Shown here: positions 7,266 to 16,929 of the stretch, one piece after another
How the letters are laid out: every line of letters starts with the position of its first letter
Position numbering within the stretch: position 1 is the first letter of the stretch
Notes under the pieces: model-generated
Seen by the model: only the letters and a program-made list of their open reading frames with translations
What the model was told of the DNA's origin: nothing
Databases searched by the model: none
Assembly: GCF_015594845.1 (NCBI RefSeq)
Contig: NZ_JADNRK010000002.1
Span: 145,281-209,280 of the forward strand
Source of the DNA: Alkalibacter mobilis
Lineage (GTDB): Bacteria > Bacillota > Clostridia > Eubacteriales > Alkalibacteraceae
Direction of reading: 5' to 3'
DNA: 64,000 nucleotides
Made by a program: the position numbers and the translations under genes

Positions 7266-9293
7266 TTAATCAAGATAATGGATCTTTTCCTTGAATGATC
7301 CTATCAAATTTTCTATTATCTTTGTCCTTCCATCTTCTTTGAGTCTTTCAAAAATTCTTTCTGAAATCTTTACCTGAACCAAATCCCTGGCCAGATCCGT
7401 CAGCGCAAAATCCGGAAGTCCGTGCTGCTTAAATCCAAAGTAATCTCCAGGCCCTCTCATTTCAAAATCCTTGTTCGCTATATAGAATCCATCAGTGCTT
7501 TCAGTCAATACTTTTAATCTTTCCCTTGTTTTCTCATTGTCAGATTCAGAGACCAGAAAACACCAGGATTCGTGATTGCCCCTTCCCACTCTTCCTCTTA
7601 ATTGGTGAAGAGTAGCCAGTCCAAATCTATCAGCATCCATCACGACCATTATGCTGGCATTGGGAACATCTATCCCCACTTCTACAACCGTAGTCGCAAT
7701 TAAAACATCAATTTCACCTGAGTTGAATTTTCCCATGGCTTGTTCTTTTTCAGGATTTTTCATCTTACCATGAACCAAACCCAAATTTATTTTATTAAAA
7801 TAAGTGCTTTTTAATTCCTTGTACAAGTCTTCGGCAGAAAAATTGCCTGAATCCGAAAGTTCTATCTCGGGACAAACAATGAAAGCCTGTCTTCCATTTT
7901 TAACTTCATTTAACAAGAAACCATATAATTTTTCAAGTTTGTTTCTTTTAAGTGTATGAGTTTTTATTTCCTTTCTTCCTACTGGAAGTGTGTCAATGGT
8001 AGAAATGTCCAAATCTCCGTAAAGAACGTGGGAGACTGTTCTGGGTATCGGAGTTGCGCTCATAACCATCATGTGGGGTGAAGCACCCTTTGCTGTCAGC
8101 TTTTTTCTTTGTTCTACACCAAAACGATGCTGTTCATCTGTGATGACCAACCCAAGATCAGCAAACTTTAAATCCGGTTCTATTAAAGCGTGGGTGCCTA
8201 CCAAAACATCGACTGAATTGTTTTTTATATCCTTGTAGACCAATTCTTTATCTTGCTTTTTCATTTTGCCTTTTAAAAGGGCCACCCTGACGCCGAATGG
8301 TTCCAAAAACTTTTTTAAAGTCTTCTCATGTTGTGTCGCAAGAATTTCAGTTGGCGCCATCATTACCGATTGATAACCGCAGAGATAAAACAGATACTGA
8401 AGAACCACTGCAACAACGGTTTTTCCGCTTCCGACATCTCCTTGTATCAATCGGTTTACTCTTTTGGCTTCTTTTAAATCCGAATAAATTTCACCAATTA
8501 CATTTTCTTGTCCCGAAGTTAATTTGAAAGGCAGTGAATCTATAAATCTATTTGCTTTCTCTATTATTTCATCAGTTAAATCCAATTTAACATCTGTCAC
8601 GTTAAATTTTTTCAAATATTCAAATCCAGCTCTTACTTGAAGCAATTCATCGATGACCAATCTATTTCTAGCTTGCAGAATATCTTTGCTGCAAGTGGGG
8701 AGATGAATCATCTTTAATGCCAAATCACGTTGCAGCAATTCAAATTCATCTAAAATTTCTGTGTTTAAATACTCTTTCTCGGAATATCCATCTTCAAATA
8801 TCGAAAAAACGGCATTACGAAAGTCCTTCTGTCCCAGACCTTTCGTCAGGCTGTACTTTGGTGTGTATTCGCTAAACACTATTTGACCGATATCTTTGTT
8901 GAAATCGGGACTCTCAATAGTAATAACACCAAATTTTCTGTTGATTTTTCCGTAAAAATAATACTCATTTCCCTTTTTTATTGAATTTTTTACATAAGGC
9001 ATATTGTACCAAATTACATCGAAATTTCCAATACTACCTCTACATGCAAATTTAATTATCTTAAGATTGTTTCTGATTCTTTTTTCAAGCGGAAGAGAAG
9101 AAATAGTACCTTTGACAACGAATTTCTCACCTTCCGTCAATTCATCCGAATTTTCTATCAACACTCTGCGTTCATAATCCCATGGAAAATAATTGATCAG
9201 ATCACGAATGTTAAATATACCAACTTTATGAAAGAGTGTCTCTTTTTTTTCTCCTATGCCTTTTAAAGATTTTATTGACTCGTACTTGTTCAT
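7266..9293 (-). CDS. recG: ATP-dependent DNA helicase RecG
   Basis: Branch-migrating helicase that remodels stalled replication forks and Holliday junctions. The 675-residue protein shows an N-terminal wedge/OB region, Walker A motif GDVGSGKT near residue 286, the DEQH box, the SATPIPRT motif, and the C-terminal QLRGRVGRG motif VI. Length matches the family. It follows fakA by only five bases, an order (Asp23-fakA-recG-rsmD-coaD) typical of Firmicutes. Confidence 0.97.
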   Translation of the reverse strand: MNKYESIKSLKGIGEKKETLFHKVGIFNIRDLINYFPWDYERRVLIENSDELTEGEKFVVKGTISSLPLEKRIRNNLKIIKFACRGSIGNFDVIWYNMPYVKNSIKKGNEYYFYGKINRKFGVITIESPDFNKDIGQIVFSEYTPKYSLTKGLGQKDFRNAVFSIFEDGYSEKEYLNTEILDEFELLQRDLALKMIHLPTCSKDILQARNRLVIDELLQVRAGFEYLKKFNVTDVKLDLTDEIIEKANRFIDSLPFKLTSGQENVIGEIYSDLKEAKRVNRLIQGDVGSGKTVVAVVLQYLFYLCGYQSVMMAPTEILATQHEKTLKKFLEPFGVRVALLKGKMKKQDKELVYKDIKNNSVDVLVGTHALIEPDLKFADLGLVITDEQHRFGVEQRKKLTAKGASPHMMVMSATPIPRTVSHVLYGDLDISTIDTLPVGRKEIKTHTLKRNKLEKLYGFLLNEVKNGRQAFIVCPEIELSDSGNFSAEDLYKELKSTYFNKINLGLVHGKMKNPEKEQAMGKFNSGEIDVLIATTVVEVGIDVPNASIMVVMDADRFGLATLHQLRGRVGRGNHESWCFLVSESDNEKTRERLKVLTESTDGFYIANKDFEMRGPGDYFGFKQHGLPDFALTDLARDLVQVKISERIFERLKEDGRTKIIENLIGSFKEKIHYLD

Positions 9294-9298
9294 TTATA

Positions 9299-10918
9299 TT
9301 ACTCCACTGATACGATGTAATAATAAAGTGGTTGTCCCCCCCAGTGTAGTTCCACATCGAGCTCTTCATAATCTTCTTCAACATTGTTTAGAAGATCATT
9401 TGCATTTTCTTCACTGACATTTTCCCCGTAATAAATCGAAACGAGTTCGCTATCTTCATCGATCATGATTTCGAATAGATCCAAACAAACTTTCTGCGGA
9501 TCATTCCCTATGCATGCTATTTCGCCGTCGAAAATTCCTATAATGTCATCCTTCTTGATTTCTTTGCCTTTAAAACTGGTATCTCTTACAGCATAAGTCA
9601 CCTGCCCGGTCTTGACTCCTTTAATAGCTTCTGACATATTCTTATCATTATCTTCCACTGTTGATTCAGAATTGAATCCAATAAGCGCTGTTATTCCTTG
9701 TGGCACTGTTTTGGTCGGTATTACGATAACATTTTTCTTGCTGATGGCTCTCGATTGGTTTGCTGCAAGTATTATATTGCTGTTGTTTGGTAGAATAATA
9801 ATATTTTCAGCATTGATCTTATCTATCCTGCTGATAAAATCTTCAGTACTCGGGTTCATCGTTTGGCCACCTAAAATTACTTCATCAACACCCATATCCA
9901 TAAAAAGATCTTGCATGCCCTTGCCTGATGCCACAGCTATGATCCCATACTTCTTGGGTTCATCAGTCTGTACTTCACTTTTTGCCTGTGATTTGGTTTC
10001 GACCTGTTCTCTCATGTTGTCGATTTTTATTTTTGTCAATGAACCTATTTTCATAGCTTTGCCCATGGCAATATCAGGATTATCTGTATGTAAGTGAACT
10101 TTTATTTTTTCCTCGTCCCCGACAACAATTATTGAATCTCCAATTTTTTCGAATTCTTCAGCTAAATCTGAACGGATCTGCTCGTCATTTTCTCCTATTA
10201 TGATAAATTCAGTACAGTATCCAAAAGTAATGTCTTCCGGTGACAGAATTTTGTCTTCAACAGGTTTCTCCCAATCTATGACTTCATTATAGACCGACTC
10301 TTTTCCAGTAAGGGCATTGTGAGCTCCTTCCATTATAAAGATCAAACCCATTCCTCCTGCATCTACCACACCTGCGTCCTTTAACACCTTAAGCATTTCG
10401 GGTGTCTTATCCAAAACTTTTCTACCTTCTGTGATGATATCCATCAAAAAATCTTCCATGTATTCATATTTAGAGTGATTGTTCATGGCAAATTCCGCCA
10501 TTCCCCTGGCTACTGTCAATATAGTACCTTCAGTGGGTTTCATCACAGCTTTGTAGGCCATGTCCGAAGCACTTTGAAGAGCAATTGCCATCTGTTCCAT
10601 ATTTGCTTCATCAAGTCCCTTGCAGGCTTTCGATAGTCCTCTCAAGAGTTGTGAAAGTATTACTCCGGAATTTCCTCTCGCTCCCATTAAAGCACCACTT
10701 GACGCAACTGATGTTATTTCGGAAACACTCGTATCTGCATAAGCTTCAATTTCTTTTGCAGCATGTCTCATGGTCAATGACATATTTGTACCTGTATCTC
10801 CATCTGGAACGGGAAACACATTTAAATCGTCCACTGTTGTCTTATTTGCATCAAGGTTTGCCGAAGCTTCCATCAGCATTCTTTTTATTAAATTCCCATT
10901 AATAAATTTGGTTTGCAT
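9299..10918 (-). CDS. fakA: DhaL-domain fatty acid kinase subunit (FakA-like)
   Basis: ATP-binding subunit that, with a FakB lipid-binding partner, phosphorylates free fatty acids for entry into phospholipid synthesis via PlsX products. The 539-residue protein has an N-terminal DhaL domain with the nucleotide/Mg motif NVFPVPDGDTGTNMSLTM (residues 29-46) and GARGNSGVILSQ, then a middle domain and a C-terminal DegV-like/DAK1-like region. Pairing with Asp23 upstream and recG downstream is the usual Firmicute arrangement. No fakB is in the window. The kinase role is inferred from family. Confidence 0.9.
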   Translation of the reverse strand: MQTKFINGNLIKRMLMEASANLDANKTTVDDLNVFPVPDGDTGTNMSLTMRHAAKEIEAYADTSVSEITSVASSGALMGARGNSGVILSQLLRGLSKACKGLDEANMEQMAIALQSASDMAYKAVMKPTEGTILTVARGMAEFAMNNHSKYEYMEDFLMDIITEGRKVLDKTPEMLKVLKDAGVVDAGGMGLIFIMEGAHNALTGKESVYNEVIDWEKPVEDKILSPEDITFGYCTEFIIIGENDEQIRSDLAEEFEKIGDSIIVVGDEEKIKVHLHTDNPDIAMGKAMKIGSLTKIKIDNMREQVETKSQAKSEVQTDEPKKYGIIAVASGKGMQDLFMDMGVDEVILGGQTMNPSTEDFISRIDKINAENIIILPNNSNIILAANQSRAISKKNVIVIPTKTVPQGITALIGFNSESTVEDNDKNMSEAIKGVKTGQVTYAVRDTSFKGKEIKKDDIIGIFDGEIACIGNDPQKVCLDLFEIMIDEDSELVSIYYGENVSEENANDLLNNVEEDYEELDVELHWGGQPLYYYIVSVE

Positions 10919-10940
10919 TTTGTTATTCCTCCTCTGGCTG

Positions 10941-11291
10941 TCATACCCTGACGCTTTCTACTATAACGTTGATTTTTTCAATTTTTAAACCTGTTTGATT
11001 TTCTACATTGTATTTGACTTTTTCAATTATGTTCTCAGCCACAACTGAAATTTTCACTCCAAACTCGATTATCACGTAAAGATCTATGCTGATCTTTCCA
11101 TTTTCTTCAGAGACTTTAACACCTTTGCTTAGGTTTTCTCCTTTTAAAAGCTGCACTATTCCATCAGTACTTTTTTTTGATGCCATTCCTACCACACCGT
11201 AACATTCTGTTGCGGAAAGGCCTGCAATGTTGGCAATAAGATTTTCAGAAATATTGATATATCCAAATTTATTATATATTTTTGCTGACAT
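10941..11291 (-). CDS. Asp23/Gls24 family envelope stress response protein
   Basis: Small (116 residues) single-domain Asp23 protein, beginning MSAKIYNKFGYINISENLIANIAGLSATECYGVVGM and ending in the typical INVIVESVRV strand. Family members form membrane-associated assemblies in Gram-positive bacteria; the one next to fakA (YloU in Bacillus) has no firmly known activity. GAGGAGGAAACAAA precedes the ATG. It is the first gene of the Asp23-fakA-recG-rsmD-coaD unit, with a clear promoter at 11324-11352. Confidence 0.93.
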   Translation of the reverse strand: MSAKIYNKFGYINISENLIANIAGLSATECYGVVGMASKKSTDGIVQLLKGENLSKGVKVSEENGKISIDLYVIIEFGVKISVVAENIIEKVKYNVENQTGLKIEKINVIVESVRV

Positions 11292-11323
11292 TTTGTTTCC
11301 TCCTCTTAATTGTTTACATTATT

Positions 11324-11352
11324 ATTCTAAGTTATGCCATGTAATTATTCAA
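11324..11352 (-). promoter_or_regulatory. Sigma-A-type promoter of the Asp23-fakA-recG operon
   Basis: TTGAAT at 11347-11352 and TAGAAT at 11324-11329 on the minus strand, 17 bases apart, 33 bases upstream of the Asp23 start codon. Confidence 0.65.
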
Positions 11353-11409
11353 GTAACAATACGTTTTTATTCTCAACACCAATTTCAAATCAACTTTTTA
11401 AACTAGTTA

Positions 11410-11438
11410 TTGAACTTCAATATCAATTGTGCTATAAT
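11410..11438 (+). promoter_or_regulatory. Strong promoter of rpmB
   Basis: TTGAAC (11410-11415), 17-base spacer, TATAAT (11433-11438), with an extended -10 TGC directly before it. Good match to the housekeeping consensus, as expected for a ribosomal protein gene. Confidence 0.85.
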
Positions 11439-11475
11439 CTTAATGCTATGTGATTATAGCTAAGGAGGGTTGGAA

Positions 11476-11667
11476 ATGTCAAGAGTTTGTGAAGTTTGCG
11501 GAAAAGGTTCCGTTTCTGGAAATCAAATAAGTCACTCTGTTAGGCACACTAAAAGAGTGTGGCTGCCTAATTTACAGAAAGTAAGAGCCATGGTAAACGG
11601 TTCTCCTAAGAGAATTTCAGTTTGCACCAGATGTTTAAGAAGCAACAAAATTGAAAGAGCACTATAA
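11476..11667 (+). CDS. rpmB: 50S ribosomal protein L28
   Basis: Large-subunit ribosomal protein. From the ATG at 11476 the product is 63 residues, starting MSRVCEVCGKGSVSGNQISH; two CxxC pairs (near residues 5-8 and 50-53) make it the zinc-binding form. The ATG, not the TTG six bases upstream, is preferred because GGAGGG ends six bases before it. It is monocistronic with its own promoter and terminator and lies divergent from Asp23, the common Firmicute arrangement. Confidence 0.96.
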   Translation: MSRVCEVCGKGSVSGNQISHSVRHTKRVWLPNLQKVRAMVNGSPKRISVCTRCLRSNKIERAL

Positions 11668-11675
11668 TAAAATTT

Positions 11676-11706
11676 AAAGGGGATGTCTTCATCCCCTTTA
11701 TAAACG
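11676..11706. terminator. Bidirectional terminator between rpmB and thiN
   Basis: AAAGGGGATG / CATCCCCTTT perfect 10-bp stem with a four-base loop at 11676-11699. It lies between convergent genes; A/T runs flank it on both sides. Confidence 0.75.
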
Positions 11707-11724
11707 TCTGTTTTTCAAATCCCA

Positions 11725-12366
11725 TCAATCTTCGGAATACACCAACATGAGTATCCCTTTTTCAAATACGATCTCACTCCTATTGTCGACCACTATATTG
11801 CTGATTCCTCGAGACAAGCCAACATAAAGATTTTCATTTTTCAATGGATATTTAAATCCTTTCAAGGTAATGCCTGCAACCGTATCGCTTATCGGAATCA
11901 AAGAAATCGTAGACCCTTTTCTTTCGAATATCTTCGTAGATTTGATCGCTATTTGAATTTCATTTTGTTCATCCACTATTTTTGAGTGGATATTTTTTTT
12001 TGCCAGTTCGATCAACAAAAATACATTAGCCATAGTGTGGTCGAACCTTCCGCCGGTACATCCAATCATCACTATTTCGTCGCACCCTGAATCGACCAAT
12101 CGCTGCAAAGCCAACTCGGTGTCTGTTTCGTCTTTTTCGATGGGATGTTTTTCAAATCTAACACCTTGAGCAATAAATTCTTGTTTTGTATTGCTGGAAA
12201 TGGAATCCAAATCTCCTATTACCAAGTCCGGCACGATCCCAATCTTTCTGGCATTGTTACCGCCGCCATCTGCACAGATTATAATGTCAAATTCTTCTTT
12301 AAATGCCAATTTTTTATAAAATTCCGTGTCATCCACAGGTCCGTTTGCAATCAAAAGACCTTTCAC
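11725..12366 (-). CDS. thiN: Thiamine pyrophosphokinase
   Basis: Makes thiamine diphosphate from thiamine and ATP. The 213-residue protein has the family motifs CADGGGNNARKIGIVPDLVIGDLDSI (acidic Mg/ATP site, residues 31-56), the DETDTELAL stretch and GCTGGRFDH. It is the last gene of the dapF-to-thiN series and lies four bases after rsgA. In Bacillus rpe sits between rsgA and thiN; it is absent here. Confidence 0.95.
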   Translation of the reverse strand: MKGLLIANGPVDDTEFYKKLAFKEEFDIIICADGGGNNARKIGIVPDLVIGDLDSISSNTKQEFIAQGVRFEKHPIEKDETDTELALQRLVDSGCDEIVMIGCTGGRFDHTMANVFLLIELAKKNIHSKIVDEQNEIQIAIKSTKIFERKGSTISLIPISDTVAGITLKGFKYPLKNENLYVGLSRGISNIVVDNRSEIVFEKGILMLVYSED

Positions 12367-12370
12367 GCGA

Positions 12371-13240
12371 TCATCTCCTATTTTGTATCAATTCCATATG
12401 CATTTGCTTGTAAAATTCATATCTTTCTTCCGAGACTTCTTTACCGATATTTTTCTTTATCATGCAGTCCGGTTCGTTTATGTGCAGACATCCTTTAAAC
12501 CTGCATTGTTCTCTCAATGGTTCAAACTCAGGAAACAACATTTCCAATTCACTCTCGTCCATTTGATCCACCTCAAAGTTTGCAAAACCCGGCGTATCAG
12601 CCAAATATGAATTTTCTTGGATTTTAAAAAGTTCCACATGCCGCGTGGTATGTTTACCCCTTTTGATTTTTTCGCTTAATTCTCCAACTTCTACAGAATT
12701 TGACAATCCAGTTAGTTTTCGTATCAAGGAAGATTTTCCTACTCCTGAAGGTCCCGATAATATTGTTATATTATCCTGCAAGATCGACTTAATCTCATCG
12801 ATACCTTTGGCTTCTTCCACTGATGAAAAAATTAACTTGTATCCGGTATTTTTGAAAATGGATCTAATCTTTTCTTCTGTTTCCAAATCGGTAAGATCCG
12901 ATTTATTGAAACAAATGACGATATCCAACATTAATTTTTCAGCACCCAGAATTATCTTGTTGAGCAATTGGAGATTCAACTTAGGCTCGATCCATGAAAA
13001 TACTACCAACACTTGGGTTGCATTGGACACAGGGGGTCTTTTTATCAAACTGACCCTGTCTAAAATTTCTTCAATTATTCCTGTCATTTCTCCAGTCATC
13101 GATATTCTGACCAAATCTCCAACGTAAGGCTTTTCGCTGCTGTTTCTAAAAATTCCCCGGGCCTTACATTCAATTATTTCATCTTTGGTTTCTACATAAT
13201 AGAATCCTCCGATACCTTTTATAATTCTTCCTTTAATCAT
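12371..13240 (-). CDS. rsgA: Ribosome small subunit-dependent GTPase A
   Basis: Circularly permuted GTPase that checks late 30S maturation. The 289-residue protein has an N-terminal OB fold, the permuted GTPase order with NKSDL (G4) before the P-loop GPSGVGKSSL (G1), DTPGF (G3), and a C-terminal zinc site formed from Cys and His residues of CRFKGCLHINEPDC. It lies nine bases after prkC; the prpC-prkC-rsgA linkage is conserved in Firmicutes, where PrkC is known to phosphorylate RsgA in Bacillus. Confidence 0.96.
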   Translation of the reverse strand: MIKGRIIKGIGGFYYVETKDEIIECKARGIFRNSSEKPYVGDLVRISMTGEMTGIIEEILDRVSLIKRPPVSNATQVLVVFSWIEPKLNLQLLNKIILGAEKLMLDIVICFNKSDLTDLETEEKIRSIFKNTGYKLIFSSVEEAKGIDEIKSILQDNITILSGPSGVGKSSLIRKLTGLSNSVEVGELSEKIKRGKHTTRHVELFKIQENSYLADTPGFANFEVDQMDESELEMLFPEFEPLREQCRFKGCLHINEPDCMIKKNIGKEVSEERYEFYKQMHMELIQNRR

Positions 13241-13248
13241 TTCTTCAC

Positions 13249-15138
13249 CTAAAATGTTATGATTTCAGGACTAAATTGCTTACCGTCGATTTCGACCTGA
13301 TAATATTGTACACCAAATCCCTCAAGTTCAACACTAACTGTCTCATCAGCCTTGTGTTTCTTTTCATATTCAACAGAACTACCGTTGTCTTGGCTGATCA
13401 AGACAACTTTTAAATTGACTGTTGGAATTTCCTCATCATCTAAATCTATGTCCAAATAATCTTGAATTCTTATGTTTATGGTTTTTGTCTGAAGTTTTCC
13501 TTTACTCACTGTCAATGTAACCACTGAGTTTCTAGGCACTTCTTCATTGGATTTGGGATTTTGATCTATAATTAGACCTTTGTCGAATTGTTCGCTCACA
13601 ACTTCAGTAATATTGCCAACCTGCAGTCCAGCAGCCTGTATGGCTGCCTTTGCTTCTTCTACCGTTTTGCCTTTGTAGTCTTCCATTATCACAGTGTCTT
13701 TCCCTTTACTGACGTATAAGATAATTTCCGACCCTTCTTTAAGCACCAATCCGGGCATCGGATTTTGATCGTATATTATGTCTTTTTCAATTTCTTCGTT
13801 GAATTGTCGATTTATCTCCTTGACTACAAAGTTGAAATTTTCCAATTCTTGAATCCCTTCAACTTCAAATTTCCCTATAACATCTGGCACTTCTACTTCT
13901 CTAGGCCCTTCGCTAACTGTCAATTTTACTGTTTGAGATTCTTTTATATAGGTGGATGATGCCGGATTCTGGCTTATTACATGATTTTCCGGAATGTTCG
14001 GATGATTTTCTCTTTTTTCTATTTCGTAATTAAGCCCGGCTTCTTCAATAAGGCTTATTGCTTCCGTCATTTCCATACCTTCCACTTTGGGCACTTGCAC
14101 GTCCTTAACTTTAAAAATCGACGCAACAAATATAAGGCCTACAATTACGACTACAGCAATTGCCGATGCCATGATCCAAAATGCGGGCTTTCTATAAATG
14201 TTATTTGATTTATTCTGAGATTTTTTAGTATCTGCGTCAACTGATTTTGGTTTTTGTACTGGTTTTATTCCCGGCAGTATCCTTGTTCTTTTATCTCGGG
14301 ATTTTATATTTTTGACTTTTTCGCCGTTTTGAACTGCGACTAGATCTTGAATCAAATCTTTTGCGTTTTCATATCTGTCATTAGGATTTTTCTTGATCAA
14401 TTTCAGGACAAGTTCTTCCATGCTTTCAGGAATGTCGTCCAAGTCATCTTCATGAAATTCTATTTCTTCTTGTATGTGTTTGATTGCTACGGAAATTGCG
14501 TTGTCAGCATCCAAAGGAACTCTTCCAGTAAGCATTTCAAACATCACTATTCCAAGGGAATACAAATCTGACCTTTCGTCAACAAACCCTCCTCTCGCCT
14601 GTTCAGGAGAGATATAGTGTACCGATCCCATGGTTTCTTCAACGAGGGTTATGGTAGAGGTGGTTATTGCTCGTGCTATGCCAAAATCGGTTACCTTTGG
14701 TATTAAATCTTCAGTTATTAATATATTGTGTGGTTTGATGTCCCTATGTATTATTTTATTCTTATGGGCATGATCCAGTGCGAGCGCAATTTGTTTTGAT
14801 ATATACGCGGTCTCTTTCCAACTCAGTTTACCTTTTTTTTGTATGTATTCCTTTAAAGTATCGCCCTCGACATACTCCATAACTATGAAATGGTTGTTGT
14901 CTTCAACTCCAACATCGAAAACACTGACGATATTATTATGCGAAAGGCTTGCAGCAGCCTGTGATTCTCGTTTGAATTTTTTTATGAACTGTTCATTTTC
15001 ATTAAACTCGCTTTTTAATACCTTGACGGCTACAACTCTATTTAAAAGGGTGTCCTTGGCCTTGTAAACCAAGGCCATACCTCCTTGACCTATCAACTCC
15101 ATTATTTGATATCTATTTAATAACTTTTTGCCCTCCAT
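13249..15138 (-). CDS. prkC: PASTA-domain serine/threonine protein kinase
   Basis: Membrane kinase sensing muropeptides/cell-wall state through extracellular PASTA domains. The 629-residue protein has a kinase domain (glycine loop GQGGMA at 17-22, catalytic Lys39, HRDIKPHN, DFG), a juxtamembrane linker, one membrane helix around residues 325-345, three PASTA repeats (roughly 350-560) and a further C-terminal beta-rich domain. The ATG follows GGAGGTTAATTA and overlaps the prpC stop by one base, so kinase and phosphatase are translated in tandem. Confidence 0.96.
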   Translation of the reverse strand: MEGKKLLNRYQIMELIGQGGMALVYKAKDTLLNRVVAVKVLKSEFNENEQFIKKFKRESQAAASLSHNNIVSVFDVGVEDNNHFIVMEYVEGDTLKEYIQKKGKLSWKETAYISKQIALALDHAHKNKIIHRDIKPHNILITEDLIPKVTDFGIARAITTSTITLVEETMGSVHYISPEQARGGFVDERSDLYSLGIVMFEMLTGRVPLDADNAISVAIKHIQEEIEFHEDDLDDIPESMEELVLKLIKKNPNDRYENAKDLIQDLVAVQNGEKVKNIKSRDKRTRILPGIKPVQKPKSVDADTKKSQNKSNNIYRKPAFWIMASAIAVVVIVGLIFVASIFKVKDVQVPKVEGMEMTEAISLIEEAGLNYEIEKRENHPNIPENHVISQNPASSTYIKESQTVKLTVSEGPREVEVPDVIGKFEVEGIQELENFNFVVKEINRQFNEEIEKDIIYDQNPMPGLVLKEGSEIILYVSKGKDTVIMEDYKGKTVEEAKAAIQAAGLQVGNITEVVSEQFDKGLIIDQNPKSNEEVPRNSVVTLTVSKGKLQTKTINIRIQDYLDIDLDDEEIPTVNLKVVLISQDNGSSVEYEKKHKADETVSVELEGFGVQYYQVEIDGKQFSPEIITF

Positions 15139-15878
15139 TAATTAACCTCCGGTGCAAATATTATTGCAGTTATATTGTCTCCGCCGCCATTCTCGTTTGC
15201 GGTTTCTATCAATTTGTTAACAGCCTCTTGAGGATCATATTCCAATACAATTTCTGAAATTTTATCCTCTTCCACATAATTGGTAAGACCGTCACTACAA
15301 ATCAAAAAACGTTGTCCGTTTTGTAATTGAAAATTCACATAATCTACATTTGTATTTTCATCAGTTCCCACTGCCCTGGTCAAAACATTCTTATTAGGAT
15401 GTCTTTTTGCCTCTTCTCTTGTGATTTCACCAGCTTCGACCAATGATTCCACTAAAGAGTGATCCTTTGTCAACTTCTTGAACGAGTCTGTTTCAAACAC
15501 ATACAATCTGCTGTCACCCACGTGAAAAATATGCAGCTGGTCACCGTTCGAAATACACATGGTCAGAGTACTGCCCATACCTAAAAGATCCTGATCACCC
15601 AATCCTGCATGGTAAATCTTGCTGTTTATGGATTCAATCTCTTGCATGACCGCAGCCTTTAAATGTCTGAAATCATTAAATGAAGAAATCGATGTATTCT
15701 TAAAATAGTTGCCTATTTCATCAATAAGCATGCGACTGGCAATTTCACCGCCCTTATGTCCGCCCAACCCGTCTGCCACTGCAAAAACTGCCACACCGTC
15801 TTTTGCTTCAGTTGCCAAAAGAGCGTCTTGGTTGACTCTTCTTTGTCTGCCTATATCTGTTCCAAAACCAATCCTCAT
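15138..15878 (-). CDS. prpC: PP2C-family protein phosphatase (Stp/PrpC)
   Basis: Metal-dependent serine/threonine phosphatase that opposes PrkC. From the ATG at 15878 it is 246 residues, with the PP2C motifs RRVNQDA, VADGLGGHKGGE (metal-binding Asp), GDSRLY and GGGDNITAI. The ATG at 15878 is chosen over an in-frame upstream start at 15926 because AGGAG sits at proper distance and because the upstream stretch would overlap rlmN. It directly precedes prkC. Confidence 0.96.
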   Translation of the reverse strand: MRIGFGTDIGRQRRVNQDALLATEAKDGVAVFAVADGLGGHKGGEIASRMLIDEIGNYFKNTSISSFNDFRHLKAAVMQEIESINSKIYHAGLGDQDLLGMGSTLTMCISNGDQLHIFHVGDSRLYVFETDSFKKLTKDHSLVESLVEAGEITREEAKRHPNKNVLTRAVGTDENTNVDYVNFQLQNGQRFLICSDGLTNYVEEDKISEIVLEYDPQEAVNKLIETANENGGGDNITAIIFAPEVN

Positions 15879-15892
15879 AGTAACACTCCTTG

Positions 15893-16918
15893 TTATTTCA
15901 CAAATCCTCTTCTTAATTGTCCGCATGCGGCATCGATTTCCGTACCCAATTTTCTTCTTACAGTATTAGACACTCCCGCTTCTGTCAAGATTTTACTAAA
16001 ACGCACAATTGAATCGTCGTTGCTTTTTTTATAATTGCGTTCCTCAATTTCGTTTACAGGTATAAGGTTGACCATAGAATTTCTCAATGGTTTGAGTAAT
16101 AATGCCAATTGTTTGGCCATATCATCTGAATCATTCACATTTTTAATCATAGCATATTCAAAGGTGATTTTCCTACTGGTTTTTTCGTAATAAAACTCAC
16201 AAGCCTGCATCAGATCCTTTAGAGTATACTTTTTTGCTATAGGCATCAATTGTCTTCTTAATTCATCATTGGGGGCGTGCAATGATACTGAGAGATTGAC
16301 CTGCAAACCAAGTTCACCTAATTTGTATATTTCCGGAACCAGCCCGCATGTTGAAATGCTTATATGTCTTTGCCCTTTATTCAAACCGTCCTTGTCATTT
16401 ACTATTTTTATGAAACGTATGGTGTTTTCAAAATTGTCCAATGGCTCTCCGCTACCCATTATTACAATATTGGAAATACGGATACCTTCGAGTTTTTCAA
16501 CACTTGAAATTTGATCGACCATTTCGCCAGCGGTCAAATCACGGTCAAGACCGTCAATAGTAGAAGCACAAAAAGAGCATCCCATCCTGCATCCCGCCTG
16601 AGATGATATGCATAAACTATATCCATATGTGTACTTCATCAGGACAGTTTCAATGATGTTTCCATCATTCAAGGAAAAAAGGAACTTCCTTGTAGAGTCT
16701 TTGCCATCCTCATATCTTTTGACAAGTTTTATTCTATTTATCGAATAGTTTTCCTTTAATCTTTCTCTTAAATTTTTAGGCAAATTCATCATTTCGTCAA
16801 TTTCTTCTATTCCTGAATTCACCCATTTAAAAATTTGATTGGCTCTAAATCTTGGCATTCCCTTAAGAACCATTTCTTTCTGCAATTCATCCTTGGTCTT
16901 ATCTATTAAATCTATCAT
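15893..16918 (-). CDS. rlmN: Dual-specificity 23S rRNA/tRNA adenine C2-methyltransferase RlmN
   Basis: Radical-SAM methyltransferase that makes 2-methyladenosine at A2503 of 23S rRNA and at A37 of some tRNAs. The 341-residue protein has the CxxxCxxC cluster at Cys110, Cys114 and Cys117 and the conserved GSGEPLDN motif; a cysteine near the C-terminus (in DAACGQLRRG) fits the mechanistic cysteine. It sits between rsmB and prpC as in Bacillus. Confidence 0.97.
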   Translation of the reverse strand: MIDLIDKTKDELQKEMVLKGMPRFRANQIFKWVNSGIEEIDEMMNLPKNLRERLKENYSINRIKLVKRYEDGKDSTRKFLFSLNDGNIIETVLMKYTYGYSLCISSQAGCRMGCSFCASTIDGLDRDLTAGEMVDQISSVEKLEGIRISNIVIMGSGEPLDNFENTIRFIKIVNDKDGLNKGQRHISISTCGLVPEIYKLGELGLQVNLSVSLHAPNDELRRQLMPIAKKYTLKDLMQACEFYYEKTSRKITFEYAMIKNVNDSDDMAKQLALLLKPLRNSMVNLIPVNEIEERNYKKSNDDSIVRFSKILTEAGVSNTVRRKLGTEIDAACGQLRRGFVK

Positions 16919-16929
16919 TATCCACCTAT

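Noticed and set aside
9612..10097. 161-codon plus-strand frame with hydrophobic stretches
   Set aside because: Lies wholly antisense to fakA; hydrophobicity reflects the complementary codons of a charged protein.
12645..13127. 160-codon plus-strand frame
   Set aside because: Antisense to rsgA, no start signal, no family resemblance.
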